A DNA stretch of 64,000 bases, from positions 11,493,991-11,557,990 of the forward strand of contig BSYO01000024.1 of NCBI GenBank assembly GCA_033239525.1, read 5' to 3'. This DNA comes from Nepenthes gracilis (Eukaryota > Streptophyta > Magnoliopsida > Caryophyllales > Nepenthaceae). The notes below the pieces were generated by a model. The model was not told where the DNA came from. It was given only the letters and a program-made list of their open reading frames with translations, and searched no databases. Shown here piece after piece: positions 12,672-64,000 of the stretch. The translations under genes were made by a program, and so were the position numbers. Within the stretch, counting starts at the first letter, position 1. Every line of letters starts with the position of its first letter.

Positions 12672-13096
12672 TGGTACATTTAGTTGTTAGAATAGGATAA
12701 GATGGGAATTGAATAGTTATCCTAAAAAATAAAAAAAGATAATAATAGAGTTAAAATTATTATTTTCATATTTGATTGTTAGAATAAAATAAGATATAAA
12801 TTAGTATTTCATTATTTGATTTATAGAATAATATAAAAAATAAAGTAAAAATAGTAATAATAATAATGATGATAATAGTAACAATAATAATAATATAATA
12901 ATACTAAATAATTAATAATAATAATAATAATTAAACATAATAATAATATATAAAAACTATTATTTCCACATAATAAAATTATTATTCTCACATTTATAAA
13001 AATAATAATTTTTAAAAAATATTTATTTCTAGTTAAATTTATAACCAAACAAAAAAATTTTTATTCTCACATTATTCCCTTCAACTAAACATGTTA
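12672..13096. mobile_element. Harbinger-like MITE (copy 1)
   Basis: A 425-bp AT-rich non-coding element. Its left end TGGTACATTTAGTTG and the reverse complement of its right end, TAACATGTTTAGTTG, form an imperfect terminal inverted repeat. TAA lies on both sides (12,669-12,671 and 13,097-13,099), the 3-bp target duplication typical of PIF/Harbinger insertions. The interior carries AATAGGATAAGAT-like segments shared with the copy at 43,209-43,578, plus (TAA)n tracts. Confidence 0.65.
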
Positions 13097-15464
13097 TAAT
13101 AAAAAAAAATACAGTATTCACGACACAACTCTTATATATGTTTTTATTTCCAATTTATATGCCAGGCTTCTTGATTACTTACTTAAATATGGATTTATTA
13201 TTTGACATGCTAAAATTTTAGTTCAAACTTGATCCTTAGCTTATTGGGCTTAAACTTAAATATCCAAGTTTAGGAGCTTGATCCTTGTAATTTTCTCTAA
13301 ATACAAATTAATTACTTAAAAAAGTATATCTAAGTATGTGATACATTCTTTTTCCTTTTTTTTTTTTTTGAAATTTTAAAAACTATGCATCCCTCTTTTA
13401 TAAATTGAGTTTGAGCAATTTTGTTTGTTATAAATGAATATGGTAATATATTACTTAAAATTCTTTCCCCACTTAATCAAAGTCATAAAGTATGCTTGAT
13501 TCAACTTTAGAAGCATTAATTTGAGCTAAATCAATCTTTCTTGTCAAAATTTGAGATGGGTTTAACTTGGGAGCAAAATATCAAACACTTAAGTCCATAT
13601 TTGATAAAAATTTCAACATTTAAAAACAATGTCAATATAACTAATCAAAATTTTAGTTAAAGTGGTATGAGAAGACCAATATGGAGTGCCAAGAAGAGCG
13701 ACTCTCGATAGGAATGCTCCAAATGAAAATAACAATACTCCAATATTGGCGGAGTGAAAGATTGATGTGTTTAAACTCACAAAATTCGGCACTTCTATCC
13801 CGATAGAGGAGAGGTTGCCAATGGCAAGAAATGATAGTTGATTGTTATAGAGGCAACGTGGCCCTACAAATTTATTGGGCATTGTGTCACTCTTACAAAT
13901 TCCAACACCGATTAAATGCCATTTGGTGGTTTGCTCGATATTGACATGAGAATTTGCTCAAGCAATGTATTTTAATGACATAAGAGATCTATCATGATAG
14001 CCATGTGCAAGAATTAATAGAACAAATGTAGCATAATATGCATAAATGTATATAAAACAATGACATTTGCTTATGATACATGCCTAATACCGTATGAATA
14101 CTTGGGCAATTTTATTTCGTATCTGAACGCTAATCGTGAGTATAAATACACATGATTTTAGGCAACTAGATAGCCACCATGATAAAAAAGGGTGCCTACT
14201 TGATGGGAAAATGGTGAAATATATTATTTTAATTCTATCCTTTGCCAAATTCAAATATATTATTTTAATTTTAATTATAAAATTTATTATTAAATTATTA
14301 TTCATTTTCTCATTACATCTACTCTTATTCAATAGATATGTTAGTATTGGTATTATCAATTTTTTCATACTTGGTTAGAAAATTGTTTGTACCCAAATCT
14401 CATTATAATTGAGATTATTTCAATAAAATGCCCCATAATTTTTACTTATTTAAGAATAGTTTTCTTATAAATTTATTTGTACAACTTATATGATTGGCTA
14501 TACATATCGATTATTATTCTGTGTATTTAATTTAGAGAGAAAAGTAACCGATGGTGTTGGGGTACTCGGGGACTTGGATTCCGCTCTACTGTGTGAATTC
14601 CAACACGGTTCTACTATAAAAATTGAAGAGGCAGATATGATAGTTTATTTCCTTTGATTTAGAATAGTTTATGATAGTCTTGGAGATAACACACTTGAAA
14701 AGTAAATAAAGGGAGGATTGAACGTACCTACTCTTCCACAATTCCCTGAGAGCCGTGTGAGCATTGTGTGAAAGCTGGGAGACTACTGACGCCGGTCCGA
14801 CAATAATGCAGGAGAGCAGGAGCTCTGCGATGCAGATTCATATGATAATCGTCGGATTCCCATCCAATGCCCCTTATTTGTTTTGTTATTAAAAGAACAA
14901 TAAAAAATATTTTTTCATTTAAAATAAAAAGATTAACGATGGACGTTAGATGTAAATCCGACGGTTGCAGTACATCTTACAGGGCGCTGTACGGATCCGC
15001 ATCACAGTGTCCCTCGTTTTATAATGCAAAGACATTGACAGTCGTAAACCCTTCACCTGTACAGGAAAATGAGCGCCGGTGGGAACAGAAGCTCTGAGTT
15101 CACATCCCATGATGAAAGCAGATACAACGACCTGATGAAATCTACAAATTTAGAGATCAGACCAGTAGTCGGAATTTCTGATATCCAAGAAAGCTGCTGG
15201 AGAGAGTTGTCATGGTACTGTTAGTGGTCTGAGCCACTCACACAATTTCAACAGAAAAATTCTAATCAGACATGCAGCCGATTACATTTTCAACTAGATT
15301 GCCACATGCATACCAAGCCAATTATGTTTGCAATTAAACTGAAGTATGCCAGTAATCATCATCTTCTAGTAGCCTATACTCCCCGGTTCTAATAGGTAGG
15401 TCAGATCTTTTTCAGAACTGCATTTGAAAGTTTCCCACCATATATGGATCACCGGCCGATTTTG
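13097..15464. other. Intergenic region between CHR10 and the hydrolase gene
   Basis: AT-rich spacer without a convincing gene. The minus strand at 13,613-13,920 gives an 89-codon ORF with a faint leucine-rich look, but no repeating LRR periodicity. A less AT-rich patch at 14,550-15,100 has no recognised feature. Confidence 0.5.
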
Positions 15465-15469
15465 TTATG

Positions 15470-15475
15470 TTTATT
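15470..15475 (-). terminator. Possible poly(A) signal of the hydrolase gene
   Basis: TTTATT on the plus strand reads AATAAA on the gene strand, 54 nt past the TAG stop. Plant poly(A) signals are loose, so this is only a candidate. Confidence 0.35.
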
Positions 15476-15529
15476 TTACCTGTCGTACTGAATGAAATTC
15501 CTCATACTACATACAAGAGCAATCTCGAG

Positions 15530-57798
<42,269 letters not shown>

Positions 57799-58200
57799 CT
57801 CTTTCTCCCTCCACCGGTAGAATCAGCAAGAAGCACACTGCGATGGCTATGGCGACTGTGTCGCATGCGGAAATGGGGAGGGTTTTTCATTTTAGTTACA
57901 GAAATTTATTATTAATTCTCCTCTTCGCTGAAATTAATTTACTTGAAAATATTAATTATTAGGAATATCTATTTTTAGTAGCCCTTTATAACTTATTTGA
58001 TTAAATTTTTTACACAAAATAGTAATTATATTTGTATAATTATTATTACATAATTAGAAATATCTGACACTATAAAAATACGAATTTAGTTATATTATAA
58101 ATATATTTGTCACCAAAATTTTCCTAACTTTTAAAAAAATAATAAATTAATTATGCCATTATCAAAATTAAAAGTAATGTATAATATAATAGAAGTATAT
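57799..58200. other. Promoter side of the hydrolase gene
   Basis: The first ~100 bp are GC-richer (GCGATGGCTATGGCGACTG), then the sequence turns AT-rich. No defined promoter element can be supported. Confidence 0.4.
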
Positions 58201-58520
58201 TGGGAGGCTCATTACTTCAACTAGTCCCCGTGTTCTTCGAATGGATCTCTTAGTTGTTGAGAGGGTTGCCCAAAAGCGATGTATAAAGGCGTGCACTCAA
58301 AGAAACTTACAAGTAAACTAGATATAAAGATGGCGTATTAGAGTTCTTTGTTTAATTATTCTATATTATATCAATATAATTTGAGAATCACAAATCTGAT
58401 GAATCTACGATAATATCGTTTATTTCTGTGAATGGTATCTGAAGTCAGCGGATCTCGATGTACGATCGGATTTGTGGCTCTGCCCAAACCGTTGAGGTAG
58501 TTAGATCTCGTCTAAGATAA
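58200..58520 (+). mobile_element. Possible LTR-retrotransposon end fragment
   Basis: GAATGGTATCTGAAGTCAGC at ~58,431 resembles the tRNA-Met primer-binding site plus Copia leader (usual form TGGTATCAGAGCCAGC). The preceding ~230 bp would be the tail of a 5' LTR. No matching second LTR or coding region is seen next to it. Confidence 0.4.
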
Positions 58521-59450
58521 ATGCTGTAGGGTAATAAGTCTTGTCAAAGGATTTTTTAATTGAGATTTAAATTTTAATTTTTAAATTTTTTACTATCATA
58601 TTTTTTATTAAATTGATATATAAACGCATAAATAGACATATTTAAATATATAAACATCAAAATTTTTAATTTGTAAAAATAATTGATAGAGTTAGTCAAT
58701 TAATTTATTCTTATTTTAAAAGATCAAAATGGATTTCTCCATTTACAATGATAATTATTTTCTATAATTTAAGGATTTTTATAATATTAATGCATAAATT
58801 ATCAAAGTATTCATCTTTACATATATTATAAAAAATTAATTTCTCTAATAATAATTGAATAGTTATTATATTTAAAAATTATAAATAAGACTATGACCTT
58901 TATCAAAGTTAATAAATAAAATAAATACTATCAAGTCATGTAAGATAATTTAAATTTAGGTTCTTTAAATATAATTGTAAAAAATATTATTTAAATATCC
59001 AATCGTGTATATCTAATTATATTAACTTACTCAAACTAAGTATAGGTCCCACCCTATTTTAATTTTTACTTTCTTCGTTCTCTCTCTTCGTAACAAAATT
59101 AATAATTCTAATATAACTGCATATATAATTAAATATATAAATAATATTATTTTTATAATTATTATTGTATATATACAAAATAAATGCAATGTTATATAAC
59201 ATCATTTTTACTTGCTTAAAAAAGTTAAATTAATATTATTCAGATGTTATATAACACCATAAATTAATATTAAAAAATGGGCTTAAAAATTAAATTTTAT
59301 TCAGATATTTATTTTTGGTGCCCTTCCTATGTAACTTACTCTATTGGGTTTTTTTATTTATTTCTTTTAACGTTAGAATAGGAATTGAAAATTACAATTT
59401 CATTACAATTCGCAGAATTAAGAGAAAATAACTAAAATTTTCATTTTACC
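58521..59450. other. AT-rich intergenic sequence
   Basis: Very AT-rich with many TAATTATTAT runs; no gene or defined repeat. Confidence 0.5.
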
Positions 59451-59524
59451 GTTGCCATCCGCCGACTTAAAAGTCAGAATTGCCCTTCTCGTTCCGACTC
59501 TCCTCCACGACGAGCTGAAGCTCC

Positions 59525-59785
59525 ATTGCCGCGCTCACATTCCAGTTCTTCCCTGTATACTTTCTCCCTTCAAAACCCAAAGCCACATTCTTAATCGCAA
59601 AGCCCCAACCATCTTCTTCGAAATCGCAAAGCCCCCTGCCGGCGAAGCTCATTGCTCCTCGTTTGTCAGCTCAGGATTTTTCAAAATTAGAGAGGATTCT
59701 TCAACATCGAGAAACATATGCACAGTTATTCTTTCCTTCAGACGAAATCATACCATTAATGGAGGAAAATTCTCAATCACTTTAA
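59525..59785 (+). pseudogene. Orphan 87-codon ORF without ATG, possible first exon of an interrupted gene
   Basis: Open from ATT at 59,525 to TAA at 59,783 in a locally GC-rich patch. Its text is protein-like: a Ser/Pro/Lys-rich transit-like lead (FFPVYFLPSKPKATFLIAKP, then QPSSSKSQSPLPAK), followed by LIAPRLSAQDFSKLERILQH and RETYAQLFFPSDEIIPLMEE. The first codon lies in a CCATTGCCGCG context where CCATGGCCGCG would be a normal start. An LTR-like block begins 60 bp beyond the stop. I do not recognise the family; coding status is inference. Confidence 0.35.
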
Positions 59786-59847
59786 ACTCATGCCAATTAG
59801 AAAATAGGAATAATTCAGAAAATATCCCGTTGTTGTTTTGGATGCTA

Positions 59848-60969
59848 ATTGTTGAGTTTTGGATCCGCGGCGTCCAGTCGGATCCGTAGTTAGCTGGCGT
59901 GCTGAATCCACGAAGTCCAATCGGATCCGTGGTTTCCAGGCAACACAAGTATGTGTGGTGGTAGACACGAGAGGAAGATTGAGACTGGATCTTTTACGTG
60001 GAAAACCTCTTGAATGGGAGGAAAAACCACGGCGCCGCACCTCGGTACTTCACTATTTGGTTGAAATGCTTTCTGAAAGTATAAGTGTTGGGGTTAATCC
60101 CTTATTTCTTAATTTGTATTTCTCTTTTAGGGGGGATCGCTCGTTGGAAGGCTTGACCACTCTGCATTATTTTTCGAAGAAAGAGAGAGTTCGGTAGAAG
60201 GAAGTGGGCCTCTTGCCTTCTTTGTGAGGTCAACTCCTTTTTGGGGAAGAGAGGATCCGGTCCCTTTAGAGAGGGACTTTGCTGAGTATTTATAGGAGAA
60301 ACTAGGCCGTTGAGGAGGAGACGCGTGGCAGCCATCGGATGGCCCAGTGCGGTGTCCGGCCGGCCTCATTAATCTGTCTTTGACGTGTGCGGTAAGGCAT
60401 GCGGCTAAGCCAGCCATTGTGAGAGCCTAGTGTGTCGATTGATAGAGGATCTAGCGTCGATCTTGATTTGACCGGGCGTCTACATTTAGATGGGGACCCA
60501 GCGGTGGTTGCGAGTTTCCTTGAAAATCGGCGAAATCGCTTAGCTGGCATCCTTGACCGAGCATAGGGTAGTCCTCGTCCCTGAGTGGAGCTCCTTGTGA
60601 GTTCGCGGTCATTCAAGAGAAGGCTGTTCTTGGAGGATATTCTGGTGAAAGTCCGAGAGCCTCTTCTTGACCTCTCGAGCGATTTTGAGGCTCAACAGGG
60701 TCTCCAGAGTTCTCGGTCCTTTCCGTGTCTGTGCACTTGAATGCCGCTAACATTGTCCTTGAGCTTCCTTATGAGCGGACGAGACTTCTTGGGCTTCTGC
60801 TGTGGTCTTGGTCTTTGGGACATTGGCCTCTACTTTGGGCCTCTCAGGCCGCCCAACCTTCTTGGCTTGTGGGAGTATATCTGAGCCTCTCGCTTGGGCT
60901 TTTCTTCCGGGTCGTGCTTTTATTGGCCTTTATACTGAGGCCCAATACTGATCTTTTCATCATCAACAT
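59848..60969 (+). mobile_element. GC-rich LTR-like block
   Basis: Begins TGTTGAGTTTTGGATCC and ends CATCATCAACA, i.e. TG...CA, with a TATTTATAGGAGAAAC TATA-like site at ~60,285 and GGGCCTCTCAGGCC/GAGGCCCAATACTG near its end. It is about 1,120 bp and much richer in GC than its flanks. No second copy or matching 5-bp target duplication was found, so it may be a solo LTR or the leader of the Copia remnant to its right. ORFs on both strands look like composition artefacts. Confidence 0.45.
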
Positions 60970-63380
60970 TTACTCAGTATGGTCAAGATTAATAAAGAGA
61001 GCTTTAAGGGCTAAAAACAAAATCAATTTCATTGACAAAATCATTGTGAAACCGTACAGTGGTGAAGATTATTTAATGGACGCTTGGGAGCATTATAACA
61101 ATATAATGGTGTCTTGGATACAAAATTCCGTCAACAACTCCATAAAATTGAGCATTGCCCCTCGTGGATGTTGCATCACAAGTCTTGGCAAGAGCTCAAG
61201 GATAAGTTCAAGTGATATAATGGCCCTTGCGTTTTTCAACTCGAAAAGTTTTATCAGCCTTCTTCAAGTGTAAGACTCTATGAGTATATATTATGGTAAG
61301 TTTAAAATTTTATGGGATAAGTTTTTGATTTATGAACTAATTCTTAGCTATTATTGCTGAAAATTAAAAGTTATATTAAATACTTATCAATATGATTTTA
61401 TCATATAATTTTTGATGAATTTGAATGAGTTTTATTCTAATGTTAAAGATCAAATTATATTGATGGATCATCTTCCTTTAATTAATAGAGTTTTTTCTAT
61501 CATACAATAACAAAAGAAACTTCACTTAACACTCTCAACTGTACCTACACTTGAAACCATGACCTTTGCAACCAACAAGACTATCACTTATTGAAGAAAT
61601 AATAATTATCAATAAAATGATAACAAATTTTAATACATAATCTTAAAAATTATACCAAGACAAGAAATGCAAAACCTCCTTTTTGCATAAATTGTAACAA
61701 GTTGGGTTATTTGATGGAATGACACTATAAATTTAAGAGATATTTTTTAAGATATAAGTTTCACAAAACAGAAAGTATCATACCTTAGCTAATCATGCCA
61801 GTATCCTAATCAAGATTGGTTCAGGATGGGAGAATGATGATAATGTGGCTCTGACCAAAACCTAATTGTAACAACTAATGATTCTACTTTGACAAAGGAT
61901 GTCCATTATATTTTATTAATCAACCCCAGTCTAACCTAGCAACCAAAAAGAATGAACCATCCATGATGGATGGTATTTCCACTTGGTTTCTTACATGCAA
62001 TAATAAAATATTTACAAAATTCACTCCCTAAATAGTTTTTCCAAATGGGCTATAGATCACATGATTTATAATCCTTCTATTTTATACTTCACTTTTCAAC
62101 TAAGATTCATTTCAATTAGATAATCTAATAAAAATAAAGTTCATGTGACAAATATTGAAAGTGTCAAACTCACTGACCGAATTATTTAGAAAGATGTTCT
62201 TCATATATTATCTTACTTTTAATTTGATCTCAACTATAAAATTTATTATTTTCTTTTCTAATCGGTGTTTTATTTTGGACATCTCATATTGGATAATGAT
62301 TAAGATGAATGGAGTGAAAAATGAGTTATACCATTTGCAGAATATTAAAATACCTACTACAATTTTCTCTATTATTCTTAGATCCTATACTTATAATAGT
62401 GTCTCCATTGCTGTTGGCTCTCCTTTTAAAACATTTAACATTATCATTTAGGACATTTTTTATTTAGATTACAATTGATTAATAACTCACATGTTGAAGA
62501 CAATACCCATTCTATTTAGCTGTGACCTCTGATCCATTTGTCCCTCGGTGAAGCAACATAAATTCCCTTTTTCCCAGTCAACATAAAAATAGTCCCATTT
62601 CAACATGATATATTATAATCTTTAGGAATTATATTTTACGACAATTATTGTTGATAATTTTTCTCTGAAAGTATTTGAGTTTATTTTCTCAAAGATAAAT
62701 CTTATATTAAATCTTGTCTTGAATTCTTTTAACAGTTCGATTAAAACACAATTTAAAGTTAAAATAAAAATTTTAAAAGTGATAATAGAATTGAATTTCA
62801 AATGAAAGATTTGTTCAATAAAAGAGGAGTAATCAACCAAAAGAATTACATGAAAATCCTACAATAAAATGACATTATTTAACCAAAACACCAACACATA
62901 TTAAATGTGGCAAGGGCAATAAAATTTTGAGCCAAAATCCCCTTAAAATACTAGAGTGATTGCATTCTTATTACCATCCATATCATAAATAGGATAACCA
63001 CACCCCTTTTAAAAATTAAAACACCTACAAAGTTCTTTTTAATGTTAAACCTAATTATCATTATTCAAAGGTTTTTAGATATTTATATTTTTCCTCCACC
63101 CTCACTTAAGGAATGGGGAAATTTCATCATAAATAAAGAAAGTGTGTTTTTCTTGGCTATCCTTTTGGTAAAAAGGATATAAATTTTTAGATCTTAAGAA
63201 CAATATAATTTTTCAATCTAAAAATGTTATTTTCTTGGGAGAAGTTTTCTCCATCAAAATTGATCCTACGAGAAATTCAAAAATAATACCAAATAATCAA
63301 TATATCTTTAAGAAGCTATCTTTGAAAATAAAAAATTTATCTAAAATTAGGATTAAAAACAAAAAGTAAAGAAATAAGAC
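60970..63380 (+). pseudogene. Decayed Ty1/Copia gag-pol (gag to integrase; probably continues past the window)
   Basis: Successive Copia landmarks on the plus strand in changing frames: gag YSVWSRLIKRALRAKNKINF and AWEHYNNIMVSWIQNSVNNS (60,970-61,140); ELKDKF and FLMNLNEFYSNVKDQIILMD with HLPLINRVFS (61,190-61,495); zinc knuckle CINCNKLGYLMEWHYKFKRY (~61,685); protease region (GSGWENDD, then NGxSxxI-like) to 61,980; SVKLTDRII and ISYWIMIKMNG (62,160-62,310); integrase core QFKVKIKILKVIIELNF and MWQGQ-like text (62,750-62,930); and the integrase end VFLGYPFGKK with KFLDLKNNIIFQSKNVIF (63,150-63,230). No RT is visible before the window ends. Inactive. Confidence 0.75.
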
Positions 63381-64000
63381 CTCCAAAAAGTCAACAAATC
63401 TAGCACCAATCGAACCTACCCAGATTATTCAACACGATGACATCTAATCAAACAGCTTAGATTCAACAAAAAATGAGAATGTCATCCGCAAATCCACAAT
63501 AATAGGAAAGCTACTTAGTATCTACAAGGCCCAAATCTTTAAATTATAATAATTATGATTAATTAAACTAATATATTTAAAATTAATATCAAAAGATATA
63601 AAAAATTGTGTCAAAAAAATAAAATTTTAGACTGGATGATTCGTGACTGATTGAAACTTGATGCAAGCCAAACGTCGGCCTGACGTGCGCTTGAGATGTA
63701 AAAAAAATTTATCGACTTTGTACCCATCAATGGAACCGGGCATCTTCTTGTTATTTTATGAACTTTGCTTTATTGCCATATAAATTTCTAATATCATTCA
63801 AATTTTAGTATCGGGGTCACCCATAAAAATTTGAAAGCTTACCAATTGGAATCCGTGTTTAATAAGTTTAGGGCATTATGGAATAAGAAAACAAAGGGCC
63901 TATACAACAAGTGAAAATTTGTGGTTGGTTTTTTTTAAAATTTTATAAAGAAATAAAAAATCTAAAAAATAATAAGTTTGTTTTTCATTTAAAAAAAATG
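63381..64000. other. AT-rich right edge, nothing recognised
   Basis: No RT motif, gene or defined repeat. A short less AT-rich patch (GCCAAACGTCGGCCTGACGT) at ~63,667 has no assignment. Confidence 0.4.

Noticed and set aside
12821..13048. Tyr/Ile-rich ORF
   Set aside because: Translation of (TAA)n microsatellite inside the MITE.
13613..13920. Minus-strand ORF with a faint leucine-rich look
   Set aside because: No regular LRR spacing, no neighbouring domain; could be chance.
60725..60960. N-terminal part of a 182-codon ORF preceding the Copia gag text
   Set aside because: The first ~75 residues come from the GC-rich LTR-like block and only happen to be in frame with gag.

Overview
This window is nuclear DNA of a flowering plant. 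Multi-exon genes with GT-AG introns match land-plant protein families, most of the DNA between exons is plant-type transposable elements (Ty1/Copia, Ty3/Gypsy, hAT, TRIM, MITE, SINE-like), and a piece of plastid psbC sits in an intron. I could not fix the species. There is no sign of a prokaryotic operon, CRISPR array, virus or defence island.

Two real genes are present, both on the minus strand. (1) 2,054-11,939 is a CHR10/ALC1-type SNF2 chromatin remodeller. I can join 14 exons in one unbroken frame of 769 codons, including an 8-nt microexon that completes the Walker A region. The gene runs off the left edge, so the rest of its macro domain is missing. (2) 15,530-57,798 is a complete mitochondrial 3-hydroxyisobutyryl-CoA hydrolase-like gene (AT4G31810 type). 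Fourteen exons totalling about 1.23 kb, with frame and splice phases kept throughout, are spread over 42 kb.

The second gene is large because its introns filled with mobile DNA. Intron 10 (17,288-37,989, 20.7 kb) holds a Tat-like LTR element with an antisense PF04195-type ORF (17,842-24,388), a decayed hAT transposase gene (24,580-28,010), SINE-like units, and a Ty3/Gypsy element with long LTRs (29,620-37,666). Intron 6 (40,585-52,413, 11.8 kb) holds a Copia element (from 41,905). That Copia was later invaded by a Harbinger-like MITE, a minus-strand TRIM (TSD TATAC) and a minus-strand solo LTR (TSD TTATC). The psbC fragment and another MITE-like element follow.

The region 11,967-15,465 between the genes is AT-rich and holds a second copy of the MITE family. 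Right of 57,798 is the promoter side of the hydrolase gene, then an AT-rich spacer, an orphan gene-like ORF (59,525-59,785), an LTR-like GC-rich block, and a decayed Copia gag-integrase that continues to about 63,380. The last 600 bases hold nothing I can name.

I found no new multi-gene system. The observations most worth checking are the 8-nt microexon, the nested insertions with exact target-site duplications, an orphan exon-like segment at 56,440-56,548, the GATATC-rich dispersed repeat family, and the orphan ORF near 59.6 kb.
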